Source: Sphingomonas lenta (GTDB lineage: Bacteria; Pseudomonadota; Alphaproteobacteria; Sphingomonadales; Sphingomonadaceae). From it: 64,000 nucleotides of DNA. Shown here piece by piece: positions 40,915-51,794 of this stretch (position 1 is its first letter; the number at the start of each line of letters is the position of its first letter). The notes under the pieces are model-generated. The model saw only the letters and a list, made by a program, of their open reading frames with translations, was not told the DNA's origin and made no database searches. The stretch covers positions 744,001 through 808,000 of the forward strand of contig NZ_NSLI01000003.1 of the NCBI RefSeq assembly GCF_002288825.1, given 5' to 3'. Position numbers and translations under genes: made by a program.

Positions 40915-41511
40915 TTGATCGCACACCTCAAAGGCCGCCTCGACTCCACCGGCCTCGACCACGCCGTCATCGACGTGGGCGGCGTCGGATACCTGGTCGG
41001 CGCGTCCGCGCGCACGCTGTCGGCGCTCGGGCCGACGGGGGAGGCGGTTACCGTCTTCACCGAGATGTTGGTGGCGGAGGACTCGATCCGCCTCGTCGGG
41101 TTCGCGACCGCGGCCGAGCGCGACTGGTTTCGCCTCTTGACCGGCGTGCAGGGCGTCGGCGCGCGCGTGGCGCTCGCGATCCTGTCGGCGCTGGAGCCCG
41201 CCGACCTCAACCGCGCGGTGCTGGCGCAGGACAAGGCCACGGTGGCGCGCGCGCAGGGTGTCGGGCCCAAGCTCGCCGAGCGCATCGTGCGCGAGCTGAA
41301 AGATTGCGTCGGCGGCGTCAGCTTGGGACCCGCCGCTGCGGCGCAGGCCGTCCCCGCAGGTGCGGGGGCCGACGCCGTCTCGGCGCTCCTCAACCTCGGC
41401 TTCCGCCCCGCCGAAGCCGCCGCCGTCGTGGCGCAGGCGGAGGAAGAACTGGGTGGGAGCGCCAGCCTCGACGCGCTGGTCCGCTTGGCGCTCCGCAAAG
41501 CCGCGAAATAG
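40915..41511 (+). CDS. ruvA: Holliday junction branch migration protein RuvA
   Basis: The protein has 198 residues from a TTG at 40915 ([28 protein letters not shown]). It forms the tetramer that holds the four-way junction and loads Ruv[17 protein letters not shown] and [17 protein letters not shown] are the two helix-hairpin-helix motifs. The C-terminal third (from about 145) is the RuvB-contact domain, ending [13 protein letters not shown]. It lies in the right order after ruvC, but ruvB is 1.2 kb away. Confidence 0.95.
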   Translation: MIAHLKGRLDSTGLDHAVIDVGGVGYLVGASARTLSALGPTGEAVTVFTEMLVAEDSIRLVGFATAAERDWFRLLTGVQGVGARVALAILSALEPADLNRAVLAQDKATVARAQGVGPKLAERIVRELKDCVGGVSLGPAAAAQAVPAGAGADAVSALLNLGFRPAEAAAVVAQAEEELGGSASLDALVRLALRKAAK

Positions 41512-41512
41512 C

Positions 41513-42121
41513 CTAGGAGCCGCCGCCCTGGCCGGCCCCGTCCGCCCATAGCCCGAGCCCGACCGCGACCGCCGCACCCGATAACAGGAACGCGAAGAGC
41601 ATCAGCAGCCCGTCGCGCACCATCATCGCCAGCCCGAACGCCGCGATCGCCAGCATCGGCGCGGTGCTGGCGAACGGCAGTAGCTCGAGCGGCGGCACCG
41701 TGCAGCAGAGCAGGATCACGATCACGCCCGCCGCGCGCACGAAAACACCCTTGGTCAGCGCGGGCATGCGGCCGTGAAAATGCCGGTCCATGAAGCGCGC
41801 CACGCCCTGCAGTTTGTCGGCGGCCTTGCGCACCTTGTCCGCCCCGAACTTTCGCCGCGCGACGAAGCCGGGCAGCCAGAGGTGCTTGCGCCCGATGATC
41901 ATCTGGGCTGCGAATAGCGCGATCATGGCCGCGAGCACGGTGGGCAAGCCGGGGATGCCGCCGATGGGCGACATCTCGATCAGGGCGGGGACGAGCAGGA
42001 AGGGTCCGTGGCTGCGGCTGCCGAACGCCTCAGCCATATGGCCGACTTCGACATCACCTTGGTCGGCGAGCTCGCGGAGCTTATCGAGCACGTCGCCGAC
42101 GCTGTGTGGTTCGTCCGCCAT
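41513..42121 (-). CDS. ExoD-family exopolysaccharide protein
   Basis: The protein has 202 residues. A soluble N-terminus (SVGDVLDKLRELADQGDVEVGHMAEAFGSRSHGPFLLVPALIEM) precedes about four membrane helices. EMSPIGGIPGLPTVLAAMIALFAAQM is the ExoD pattern. ExoD was linked to exopolysaccharide production and alkaline tolerance in rhizobia; its biochemistry is unknown. It is convergent with ruvA (1 base apart) and divergent from parD, so it breaks the ruv operon. Confidence 0.88.
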   Translation of the reverse strand: MADEPHSVGDVLDKLRELADQGDVEVGHMAEAFGSRSHGPFLLVPALIEMSPIGGIPGLPTVLAAMIALFAAQMIIGRKHLWLPGFVARRKFGADKVRKAADKLQGVARFMDRHFHGRMPALTKGVFVRAAGVIVILLCCTVPPLELLPFASTAPMLAIAAFGLAMMVRDGLLMLFAFLLSGAAVAVGLGLWADGAGQGGGS

Positions 42122-42133
42122 TGTTGCTGAAAC

Positions 42134-42198
42134 GGAACGAGCCGGGCGAGGGTTCCGCGGCGGCTTCGCTGGACGGGTTGGGCAGGCAGGACTATATC
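42134..42198 (+). promoter_or_regulatory. Candidate promoter and operator of parDE-ruvB
   Basis: TGGACG (42170-42175), 17 bases, then TATATC (42193-42198) resembles -35 and -10 elements. Transcription would begin almost at the parD ATG (42205), giving a leaderless message. An inverted pair, GGAAC (42134-42138) and GTTCC (42152-42156), could be an operator. Both are inferred. Confidence 0.35.
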
Positions 42199-42204
42199 GG
42201 GAAC

Positions 42205-42456
42205 ATGACCCAGCTCAGCGTTCCCATGCCCGACGATCTTCAGCGGTGGGTGGACTCGCGCGTCGCCGCCGAGGGGTATGCCGACGCCGCAGATTATGTG
42301 CGGCAGCTCGTCCAGCGCGATCAGGACGAGTATGAAGCGGACATCCGCCGCGTACAGGCGCTGATCGACGAGGGGCTAGCGTCGGGGATTATCGATGCCG
42401 AACCCGAAGACGTGCTTCGGGAGATTATTGCGGAGATGCGCGAAGCACGTGACTAA
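42205..42456 (+). CDS. parD: ParD-family antitoxin
   Basis: The protein has 83 residues from the ATG at 42205. An N-terminal ribbon-helix-helix (MTQLSVPMPDDLQRWVDSRVAAEGYADAADYVRQLVQRDQ) binds DNA, and the C-terminal half (EADIRRVQALIDEGLASGI) neutralises ParE. It overlaps the toxin gene by 8 bases and lies divergent from the exoD gene. It likely represses its own promoter. Confidence 0.9.
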   Translation: MTQLSVPMPDDLQRWVDSRVAAEGYADAADYVRQLVQRDQDEYEADIRRVQALIDEGLASGIIDAEPEDVLREIIAEMREARD

Positions 42457-42751
42457 GTTCCGTCTCAGCGCGCAAGCGGCGCGCGACCTCCGGCGGATCA
42501 GTGCGACGGGCAGGCGAGATCATGGAGTGGCGGCGTCGGAGCGGCATCTTGCCGGTTTCGAGCGCCTGTTCCAGCTCCTCCGCGAGCAGCCCTTCGCCGG
42601 GCAGGAGCGGCCGGAGTTCGCCAGACGCGTGAGGTCGTTATCGCATCGACCGCATCGCATCCTGTACCGCCTCGAAGGCGATACGGTGCTGATCGTGCGC
42701 ATCCTTCATCACGCCCAGGACGCGCCGCGCGCGTTGCGGGGAGAACAATGA
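42449..42751 (+). CDS. parE: ParE/RelE-superfamily toxin
   Basis: The protein has 100 residues from a GTG at 42449 ([21 protein letters not shown]). [27 protein letters not shown] and [33 protein letters not shown] match the ParE fold. Such toxins poison DNA gyrase. Its TGA overlaps the ATG of ruvB by 4 bases, so a gyrase toxin is translationally coupled to a recombination motor. This is unusual. Confidence 0.9.
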   Translation: MTKFRLSAQAARDLRRISATGRRDHGVAASERHLAGFERLFQLLREQPFAGQERPEFARRVRSLSHRPHRILYRLEGDTVLIVRILHHAQDAPRALRGEQ

Positions 42752-43770
42752 CCGACGACCGCCTCCTCACCGCCACCCGCCGTCCCGAGGACGTGGACGC
42801 GGCGCTCCGTCCCAAGTCGCTCGACGACTTCGTCGGCCAGCGTGCCGCGCGCGAGAATCTGCGCGTGTTCATCCAAGCGGCTAAGGGCCGCGGCGACGCG
42901 CTCGACCATGTGCTGTTCTTCGGTCCGCCGGGGCTGGGCAAGACCACGCTCGCGCAGATCATCGCGCGCGAGATGGGGGTGGGATTCCGCGCCACCTCCG
43001 GCCCCGTGATCGCCAAGTCGGGCGACCTCGCGGCGCTGCTCACCAACCTGGAGGACGGCGACGTCCTGTTCATCGACGAGATCCACCGCCTCGCGCCCGC
43101 CGTCGAGGAGGTGCTCTACCCGGCGATGGAGGACAGGGCACTCGACCTGATGATCGGGGAGGGGCCGTCGGCGCGGAGCGTGCGCATCGACCTCCCGCGC
43201 TTTACGCTGGTGGGCGCGACGACGCGGCAGGGGCTGCTCACCACGCCGCTGCGCGACCGGTTCGGCATCCCCGTGCGCCTCAACTTCTACACGGTCGACG
43301 AACTGGAGCGCGTCGTTACGCGCGCGGCCGGCCTGCTCGACATGGCGATCTCGCCCGATGGCGCGCAGGAGATCGCGCGCCGGTCGCGTGGCACCCCGCG
43401 CATCGCCGGGCGGCTGCTCCGGCGCGTGCGCGACTTCGCGGGCGTGGCGGGCTCGGCGGTGGTGGACGCGAAGGTGGCGGACGCCGCGCTCAACCGGCTG
43501 GAGGTCGACGCGCTGGGGCTGGACGCGATGGATCGGCGCTATCTCCACATGATCGCCGACGTGTACCGCGGCGGCCCGGTCGGCGTGGAGACGCTGGCGG
43601 CGGGTCTCAGCGAGCCGCGTGACACGATCGAGGAGGTGATCGAGCCCTATTTGATCCAGCTCGGCCTCGTCGCCCGCACCGCGCGGGGGCGCTGCCTGAA
43701 CGCAGCGGGGTGGAAGCACCTGGGCCTGAACCCGCCCGCGGGATCGCAGGACGGCTTGTTCGACGGATAG
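42748..43770 (+). CDS. ruvB: Holliday junction branch migration helicase RuvB
   Basis: The protein has 340 residues. This AAA+ motor drives branch migration with RuvA. Walker A is in [13 protein letters not shown], Walker B in [11 protein letters not shown], sensor 1 in [20 protein letters not shown], and the winged-helix C-terminus shows the usual [16 protein letters not shown]. Its ATG overlaps the parE stop, and an exoD gene separates it from ruvA. Expression therefore probably comes from the parDE promoter, or from an internal one. Confidence 0.96.
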   Translation: MTDDRLLTATRRPEDVDAALRPKSLDDFVGQRAARENLRVFIQAAKGRGDALDHVLFFGPPGLGKTTLAQIIAREMGVGFRATSGPVIAKSGDLAALLTNLEDGDVLFIDEIHRLAPAVEEVLYPAMEDRALDLMIGEGPSARSVRIDLPRFTLVGATTRQGLLTTPLRDRFGIPVRLNFYTVDELERVVTRAAGLLDMAISPDGAQEIARRSRGTPRIAGRLLRRVRDFAGVAGSAVVDAKVADAALNRLEVDALGLDAMDRRYLHMIADVYRGGPVGVETLAAGLSEPRDTIEEVIEPYLIQLGLVARTARGRCLNAAGWKHLGLNPPAGSQDGLFDG

Positions 43771-43815
43771 CGCGCCTACCTTTCCAGGGAGGGGCACAGG
43801 TAGTACGCCACTACC

Positions 43816-46089
43816 ATGCCCATCCAGGCCGCCGCCTCCGCCCGCGAGATCCTCGTCCGCCTGCACGACGTCATGGCCGCGCGCACGCCCGCGCAGGCAA
43901 AACTCAACCAAGTAGTCAACATCATCGGCGAGGCGATGCACTCGGAGGTGTGCTCCATCTACCTTCTCCGGGAAGGCTGCCTGGAGCTGTTCGCCACCCG
44001 CGGCCTGGGGCAGGAGGCGGTGCACGTCACCAAGCTGGCGCTCGGCGAGGGCCTGGTCGGCACCATCGCGCAGAACGTCGAGATCCTGAACCTTGACGAG
44101 GCGGCGTCGCACCCGGCCTTCGTCTATCGGCCGGAGACGGGCGAGGACAAGTTCCACAGCTTCGCGGGCGTGCCCATCATCCGACGCGAGCGTGCGGTGG
44201 GCGTCCTCGCGGTGCAGCACGCCGAGCCCAGGCCCTATGCCGACGTGGAGATCGAGGCGCTGCAGACGGTGGCGATGGTACTGTCGGAGCTCATCGCCAA
44301 CGCCGGCCTGATCGACACGGCGGCGGCGGGGGCGCGGCCGCAGTCGACGGCGTCCATCCGCATCATGGGCCAGAAGCTGGTCGACGGCATGGCGGTCGGC
44401 TGCGCCGTGTTCCACCAGCCGCGCATCGTCATCGAGCACACGGTCGCCGAGGACACGGAAGCGGAGCGCCACCGCGTCTACGCCGCGTTCGACAAGATGC
44501 GCGAGCAGATCGACCGTATGACGCGCGAGGCCGAGTTCGGCGTCGACGGCGAGCATCGCGAGGTGCTCGAGACGTATAAGATGTTCGCCTATGACGAGGG
44601 CTGGGGCCGTCGCATCAACGAGGCGATCGACAGCGGCCTGACCGCGGAGGCCGCGATCGAGCGCGTCCAGCAGCGCACGCGCCAGCGCATGCGCCAGATC
44701 GACGACCCGCTGCTCGCCGACCGCATGCACGACCTGGAGGACCTGGCGAACCGCCTGCTCCGCATCGTGTCCGGCCAGATGAGCACGGCCGCGCAGCTGG
44801 GCCTTCGGCAGGACGCGATCCTAATCGCGCGCAATCTGGGTCCCGCCGAGCTGCTGGAATATGACCGCCGCCGCCTCAAGGGCGTGATCCTGGAGGAGGG
44901 CAGCCTGACGGCGCACGTCACCATCGTCGCGCGCGCGATGGGGGTGCCCGTTCTCGGCCGCGCGCGCGACATCCGCCGCCAGGTGGCCGAGGGCGACCTC
45001 CTGCTGCTCGACGTCACCGAAGGCCAGGCGATCGCGCGCCCGACGCCGGCGATGGAGGAGGCGTTCGAAGCGAAGCTGGCCCTGCGGCAGAAGCGCCGCG
45101 CCGCCTTCGCCGCGCTCAAGGACGTGCCGCCCGTCACCAGGGACGGGCACCGCGTCACGCTGATGGTCAATGCGGGTCTGCGCGACGACGTCCACGCGCT
45201 CGACCTGACGGGCGCGGACGGCATCGGCCTGTTCCGCACCGAGTTCCAGTTCCTCGTCTCCGCCACGCTGCCGCAGCGCGAGCGGCAGCAGCGGCTCTAC
45301 CGCGAGGTGCTCGACAACGCCGGGAGTCGGCCCGTCGTATTCCGCACCGTCGACATCGGCGGCGACAAGGCGCTTCCTTACCTGCGCGACGACAACGCCG
45401 AGGACGAGGAGAACCCCGCCATGGGCTGGCGCGCGCTGCGCGTCGCCCTGGAACGCGACGGGCTGATGAAGGCGCAGGCGCGCGCTCTGCTCGAGGCGGG
45501 GGCGGGCCGCACGCTCAACGTCATGTTCCCGATGGTTTCCGAGCCCTGGGAGTTCGACGAGGCGCGCGCGCTGTTCGAGGCGCAGCGGAGCTGGCTCTCG
45601 GCGCGGGGCCGTCGCTTGCCGACGCAGGTCCGCTACGGCGCGATGCTGGAGGTGCCCGCCCTGGCCGAGCAGCTCGACGTGCTGCTGCCGCGCGTCGACT
45701 TCCTGTCGATCGGGACCAACGACCTCACCCAGTTCCTCTTCGCGGCCGACCGCGCCAACCCCAAGCTCGCCGAGCGTTACGATTGGCTGTCGCCCTCCAT
45801 CCTCCGCTTCCTGAAGCGTATCGTCGACCAAGCGCGCGCGGCGGACGTGCCCGTCGCGGTGTGCGGCGAGATGGGCGGGCGGCCATTGGAGGCGATGGCG
45901 CTAATCGGCCTGGGGCTGGACCGCTTGTCGATCACCCCCGCCGCCGTCGGCCCCGTCAAGGCGATGGTGCGCTCGCTCGACCTCGCCGAGCTTCAGGGGC
46001 AGGTGTCGCGGCTGCTCGCCGACCCGCCCAAGACGTTGCGCACCGAACTCGCCGCCTGGGCCGCGGGGACCGGCGTCGAACTGGCCTGA
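43816..46089 (+). CDS. ptsP: Phosphoenolpyruvate-protein phosphotransferase PtsP (EI-Ntr)
   Basis: The protein has 757 residues. An N-terminal GAF domain (about 10-155: EICSIYLL-like SEVCSIYLLREGC) precedes the enzyme I core. The phosphorylated His lies in GSLTAHVTIVARAMGVPVLG. The C-terminal PEP-binding barrel (from about 420) has GIGLFRTEFQFL, VVFRTVDIGGDKALPYL, and FLSIGTNDLTQFLFAADR. It passes phosphate to NPr in the nitrogen-related PTS, which controls carbon-nitrogen balance, polyhydroxyalkanoates and potassium. The length equals the E. coli protein closely. Confidence 0.95.
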   Translation: MPIQAAASAREILVRLHDVMAARTPAQAKLNQVVNIIGEAMHSEVCSIYLLREGCLELFATRGLGQEAVHVTKLALGEGLVGTIAQNVEILNLDEAASHPAFVYRPETGEDKFHSFAGVPIIRRERAVGVLAVQHAEPRPYADVEIEALQTVAMVLSELIANAGLIDTAAAGARPQSTASIRIMGQKLVDGMAVGCAVFHQPRIVIEHTVAEDTEAERHRVYAAFDKMREQIDRMTREAEFGVDGEHREVLETYKMFAYDEGWGRRINEAIDSGLTAEAAIERVQQRTRQRMRQIDDPLLADRMHDLEDLANRLLRIVSGQMSTAAQLGLRQDAILIARNLGPAELLEYDRRRLKGVILEEGSLTAHVTIVARAMGVPVLGRARDIRRQVAEGDLLLLDVTEGQAIARPTPAMEEAFEAKLALRQKRRAAFAALKDVPPVTRDGHRVTLMVNAGLRDDVHALDLTGADGIGLFRTEFQFLVSATLPQRERQQRLYREVLDNAGSRPVVFRTVDIGGDKALPYLRDDNAEDEENPAMGWRALRVALERDGLMKAQARALLEAGAGRTLNVMFPMVSEPWEFDEARALFEAQRSWLSARGRRLPTQVRYGAMLEVPALAEQLDVLLPRVDFLSIGTNDLTQFLFAADRANPKLAERYDWLSPSILRFLKRIVDQARAADVPVAVCGEMGGRPLEAMALIGLGLDRLSITPAAVGPVKAMVRSLDLAELQGQVSRLLADPPKTLRTELAAWAAGTGVELA

Positions 46090-46195
46090 CGATTCGCCGA
46101 ACCGTTAACCGTTCGCGTTGACACTCCCCAAGCGCTCTGGAACACCGAAGACGGGACGGGTGCAGAGGGGTGCCCGGCCCGCATAGGACGATTTG

Positions 46196-47197
46196 ATGAC
46201 GAACGTGGATCCGGTCGGGGGTGGGGCTGCCGGGCCGATGAGTGTTGGCGAGACGCTGCGGGCCGCGCGCGAGGCGCAGGGGCTGAGCATCGACGACATC
46301 AGCACGCGCACCCGCGTGCCCGTCAGGCACCTGGAGGCGGTGGAGGCGAGCGACTTCAAGGCGCTGCCGTCGCCCACCTACGCGGTCGGCTTCTCGCGCG
46401 CCTATGCCCGCGCGGTGGGCCTGTCGGATTCGCAGATCGCCGCCCAGGTCCGCACCGAGGTCAACCGCATCGGCCCGCGCAAGCCCGAATACATGCCGCA
46501 GGAGGTCGCCGATCCGGCGCGCGTGCCGGGGCGGGGCATCGCGGTGGTCGCCGCCGGCCTGGCGCTCGCGCTCCTAGTGTTGGGCGCGCTCTGGTTCCTG
46601 AGCACGCGCTTCACGGGCGCCGAGGCCGACGGGGAGGGGACGACGCCCGCCAACGCCGTGGTCGCCGCCGTGCCCGCGGCGGCGACGCCCGCCGCTCCGC
46701 CGCCCGCGCAGACCGGCGGGCAGGTCAGCCTGGTCGCCACCGACGACGTGTGGCTGCGCGTCCACGACGACGCCGACCGGACGCTGTTCATCGGCAACAT
46801 GAAGGCGGGCGACCGCTTCGACGTGCCGGCGACCGCCAACGATCCCAAGATCGACGTCGGCCGTCCCGACAAGCTGCAGGTGACGCTGAACGGCTCCAAC
46901 GTGCCGCCGCTCGGCGACGGCTCGCGCCCGATCAAGGACGTGCGCGTCAGCGGCGCCGCGATCGCGCAGCGCCTGAACGCCGCGCCCGCGACCGGTCCGA
47001 GCCCCGCCGCCAGCGCGACGCCGGTCGCCGCCGCGGCGGCGACCGTGCCGCCCTTCTTCCGCCAGTCGGCGTCCGGGGGCGAGCCCAAGGCGCGCCAGCC
47101 CGTCCCGCCGCCCGCGCCGCGCCGACAGCTCAGCGAAACGCAGCGCGCCAACCTCGAGTCCGCCGCGCGCATCCGCCGCCAGCAGCGCGACCGCTGA
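46196..47197 (+). CDS. RodZ-like helix-turn-helix membrane protein
   Basis: The protein has 333 residues from the ATG at 46196. A cytoplasmic HTH (about 15-85: SVGETLRAAREAQGLSIDDISTRTRV) is followed by one membrane helix (about 118-138) and a periplasmic domain with the DUF4115 pattern (SLVATDDVWLRVHDDADRTLFIGNMKAGDRFDVP). The C-terminus is Pro/Ala/Arg-rich. RodZ links MreB to the wall-synthesis machinery and shapes rods. A -35-like TTGACA lies at 46118-46123, with a poor -10. Confidence 0.85.
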   Translation: MTNVDPVGGGAAGPMSVGETLRAAREAQGLSIDDISTRTRVPVRHLEAVEASDFKALPSPTYAVGFSRAYARAVGLSDSQIAAQVRTEVNRIGPRKPEYMPQEVADPARVPGRGIAVVAAGLALALLVLGALWFLSTRFTGAEADGEGTTPANAVVAAVPAAATPAAPPPAQTGGQVSLVATDDVWLRVHDDADRTLFIGNMKAGDRFDVPATANDPKIDVGRPDKLQVTLNGSNVPPLGDGSRPIKDVRVSGAAIAQRLNAAPATGPSPAASATPVAAAAATVPPFFRQSASGGEPKARQPVPPPAPRRQLSETQRANLESAARIRRQQRDR

Positions 47198-47275
47198 TCC
47201 GCTTCAGGCTGGCGACAGATCCTGCGTCCCAGCTATAGGACGCCCGTTAACCAGAGACACCGGGGGGTGTTGTTC

Positions 47276-48199
47276 ATGCGTAATCTTCTCCTCGCCGCCT
47301 GTGCGGTCGTGCTCCTGCCGGCCGGCGCGTCCGCGCAACAGATCGAGGCGCGCGTCGGCAAGCTCGAGTCCGAGATGCGCGCCGTCCAGCGCAAGGTGTT
47401 CCCGGGCGGGGCCGGCCGGATCATCCAGCCCGACATCCAGCCCGCCGACGTGACGGGCGACACCGCGCCCGGCGTGCCCGCCACCGCGCCCATCGCCGAC
47501 CTGACCGCGCGCGTGACGACGCTGGAGCAGCAGATCGCGACGCTCACCGGCCAGATCGAGCAGAACCAGTTCCGCGCCCGCCAGATCGACGAAGCGTTCC
47601 AGGCATATAAGCGCGCCACCGACGATCGGCTGCGCGCGCTGGAGACGCGTCCCGCCACGGTCCAGCCCCAGCCGCAACCCGCCTCGCCCGAGGACGAGGC
47701 GCTGGTCGCCCCGATCGAGGCCGCGCCCGCGCGCTCCGCGCCGCGCCCGACCGCCGCCGCGCCGCGACCCGTGACCACTGCCGCGGTGGAGCGCCCCGAC
47801 ACGGGCGACGCCGGCGAGGACGCGTACATGTACGGCTATCGCCTGTGGGAGGCGAAGGAGTATGCCGGCGCGGAAAGGGCGTTGAAGGAGGTGGTGGCGA
47901 AATACCCCAAGCACCGCCGCGCCAGCTACGCGCAGAATCTGCTCGGCCGCACCTATCTCGACCAGGGCAAGCCCTCGCTCGCGTCCATCGCGTTCTACGA
48001 GAACTACAAGAAGATGCCCGACGGCGAGCGCGCGCCGCACAGCCTATACTATCTCGCCCAGGCGCTGCAGACGCTCAAGAAGCCGCAGGACGCGTGCAAG
48101 GTCTATGGCGAGCTGACCGACGTTTACGGCGCCAAGATCGACGCGCGCATGAAGGCCGACATCGCCAAAGGCCGCGCCGCCGCCGAGTGCGGGGCGTGA
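47276..48199 (+). CDS. cpoB: Cell division coordinator CpoB (YbgF)
   Basis: The protein has 307 residues from the ATG at 47276; two earlier in-frame codons add only three residues. A signal peptide (1-21) precedes a coiled-coil (about 22-110: IEARVGKLESEMRAVQRKVF, VTTLEQQIATLTGQIEQNQFRARQI). The Pro/Ala linker leads to TPR repeats (from about 185: YMYGYRLWEAKEYAGAERALKEVVAKYPKH). CpoB works with Tol-Pal and PBP1B in the periplasm during constriction. The order cpoB-tilS-ftsH is usual in alphaproteobacteria. Confidence 0.92.
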   Translation: MRNLLLAACAVVLLPAGASAQQIEARVGKLESEMRAVQRKVFPGGAGRIIQPDIQPADVTGDTAPGVPATAPIADLTARVTTLEQQIATLTGQIEQNQFRARQIDEAFQAYKRATDDRLRALETRPATVQPQPQPASPEDEALVAPIEAAPARSAPRPTAAAPRPVTTAAVERPDTGDAGEDAYMYGYRLWEAKEYAGAERALKEVVAKYPKHRRASYAQNLLGRTYLDQGKPSLASIAFYENYKKMPDGERAPHSLYYLAQALQTLKKPQDACKVYGELTDVYGAKIDARMKADIAKGRAAAECGA

Positions 48200-48205
48200 C
48201 CTTAA

Positions 48206-48341
48206 CCCCTCTCCCCTCCGGGGAGAGGGACAAGGCGCTTTACCGCCGCGGGGAGAGGGGCAGGGCGCCGCCGTCCGGATACTGCCCCTCTCCCCTCGCC
48301 CGCTACGCGGTCTCGCCCCTCTCCCCCGAGGGGAGAGGGAG
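48206..48341. repeat. Palindromic C/G-run element between cpoB and tilS
   Basis: Two sets of hairpins, CCCCTCTCCCCTCCGGGGAG with AGGGA at the left edge and CTCTCCCCCGAGGGGAGAGG at the right, flank a GC-rich centre with further inverted copies. The right edge supplies the AGGGAG ribosome-binding site for tilS. Confidence 0.7.
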
Positions 48342-48350
48342 AATGAGAGA

Positions 48351-49322
48351 ATGACCGACCCCGACGCCGCCCGCTTCCTGTCCGACCTTACCCGCGCGCT
48401 CGGCCGTGCGCCCGCGGGGGTGATCGGGCTCGCCGTGTCGGGCGGGCCCGACAGCATGGCGATGCTCGCGCTCGCGCACGAGGCGCTGGACGGCCGCGTG
48501 GCGGCGGCGACGGTGAACCACGGTCTCCGCCCCGAGGCGGACGAGGAGGCGGCGCTCGTCGCCGCGCGCTGCGCGGAGCTCGGCGTGCCGCACGCGACGC
48601 TCCGGCCCGAGGAGCCGATCACCGGCGGCAGCGTCCAGGCGCAGGCGCGCGAGCGGCGATATACGCTGCTCGGCCGCTGGGCCGCGGCGCAGGGCGCGGA
48701 AGCGGTGGCGACGGCGCACCACGCCGACGACCAGGCGGAGACCTTCCTGATGCGCGCCGCGCGTGGGTCCGGGCTGTCGGGCCTGGCCGGCGTGCGCGCC
48801 CGCGCGGTCATCGCGGGCGTGACCGTGGTCCGCCCGCTGCTCGACTGGCGGCGCGCGGAGCTGCGCGCCATCGCCCGGCGGCGCGAGATGCCGTTCGTCG
48901 ACGACCCGTCCAACCAGGACCTGCGTTACGACCGCGCCCGCGCGCGCAAGCTCCTCGACGAGCATGAGTGGCTCGGCCCCGCCAACATCGCCCGCTCCGC
49001 CGCTTATCTTGCGGAGGCGGACGGCGACCTGCGCGCCACCGTCGACTGGCTCTGGGCGGCGCGCGCGACGGTCACGGGCGACGACGTGCGCGTCGACGCC
49101 GCCGAGCTGCCGCGCGAGGTGCGCCGCCGGCTCGCCCGCCGCGCGGTGGCGGTGGTGCGCGAGGCGGCGGGGATCGCCGAGCCCGAGTTCACCGATGCGA
49201 CCAACGTCGAGGCGCTGCTCGACGGGCTGGAAGGCGGCAAGCGCGTGACGCAGTCTGGCGTGCTGGCGTCCGTGCGCGACGGCCGCTGGCGCCTGCGCCC
49301 CGCGCCGCCGCGAAAGAGCTGA
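48351..49322 (+). CDS. tilS: tRNA(Ile)-lysidine synthase
   Basis: The protein has 323 residues. It joins lysine to C34 of the tRNA-Ile that reads AUA. The PP-loop GLAVSGGPDSMAMLALA (25-41) holds ATP. TVNHGLRPEADEEAALVA and ATAHHADDQAETFLMRAARGSGLSGLAG are the family's catalytic blocks. The protein is shorter than E. coli TilS (432), lacking the last domain, as in many alphaproteobacteria. The repeat just before it supplies its ribosome-binding site. Confidence 0.93.
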   Translation: MTDPDAARFLSDLTRALGRAPAGVIGLAVSGGPDSMAMLALAHEALDGRVAAATVNHGLRPEADEEAALVAARCAELGVPHATLRPEEPITGGSVQAQARERRYTLLGRWAAAQGAEAVATAHHADDQAETFLMRAARGSGLSGLAGVRARAVIAGVTVVRPLLDWRRAELRAIARRREMPFVDDPSNQDLRYDRARARKLLDEHEWLGPANIARSAAYLAEADGDLRATVDWLWAARATVTGDDVRVDAAELPREVRRRLARRAVAVVREAAGIAEPEFTDATNVEALLDGLEGGKRVTQSGVLASVRDGRWRLRPAPPRKS

Positions 49323-49741
49323 AGGGGCTGTCCCGCACGCCGCGATCCGTGCTCCGCTGGCGTAATGACCGCCGGCTCTGAACTCTGCAATCGTCACCCC
49401 GGACATGGGACCCCAGCAAAGTAGTACTTTGCTGGGAGCCCCGTTCCGGGGTCCATCGTCGTCCGCGCACTCCGGCGGGATCGTGCGCACAGCGATGGAT
49501 GCTGGAACAAGTCCGGCATGACGGGTGGGGGCGAGCAGCTCGCACGTCAACCCTACCGTCTAAACTTGTTCGACTTCGACCCAGTTGGGGCTCAGACTCC
49601 CCTTAATCTGTTCAGGTTCGCAGGCCTCCGGACCTCCCCTCTGGAGCCGTGCGACGAGCATGCGCCGAAGCGCCCGCGACCCGCGCCTGAAACATGCGGC
49701 GTTCCATTGCCATTAACCCTGGCTCGCCTACATTGTCGGCC
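49323..49741. other. 419-base intergenic region before ftsH
   Basis: This is the longest gap in the window. It holds the repeat at 49393-49522 with its inserted hairpin, then a less structured 220 bases. A possible ftsH promoter, TTGCCA (49707-49712), 16 bases, TACATT (49729-49734), would start transcription next to the ATG. An RNA gene was looked for and not recognised. Inverted GGCCTCC/GGAGCC near 49622-49648 might form a small hairpin. Confidence 0.5.
49393..49522. repeat. Long inverted repeat carrying a second inserted hairpin
   Basis: The outer arms GTCACCCCGGAC...TTCCGGGGTCC and ...GGAACAAGTCCGGCATGAC belong to the family at 28633-28726. The left arm is interrupted after GTCACCCCGGACATG by about 34 bases containing a perfect 12-bp hairpin, CCCAGCAAAGTA/TACTTTGCTGGG (49412-49436). 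The hairpin is of the same type as 32237-32261. Confidence 0.85.
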
Positions 49742-51715
<1,974 letters not shown>

Positions 51716-51737
51716 TCCGGGTTGACTTGTAGGAGAC

Positions 51738-51774
51738 GGCCGGCTCCCTTCGCGGGGAGCCGGCCTTTTCTTTT
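51738..51774 (+). terminator. Strong intrinsic terminator after ftsH
   Basis: An 11-bp perfect stem, GGCCGGCTCCC and GGGAGCCGGCC, has a 6-base loop and is followed by TTTTCTTTT. Confidence 0.92.
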
Positions 51775-51794
51775 CGCCGGACCGGGGAGGGTGC

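Noticed and set aside
48206..48341. CRISPR-like array
   Set aside because: Units are unequal and palindromic, with no regular spacers and no cas genes nearby.
49694..49741. Longer start of ftsH (adds 16 residues)
   Set aside because: The added residues are not like FtsH N-termini, and a possible promoter lies within them.
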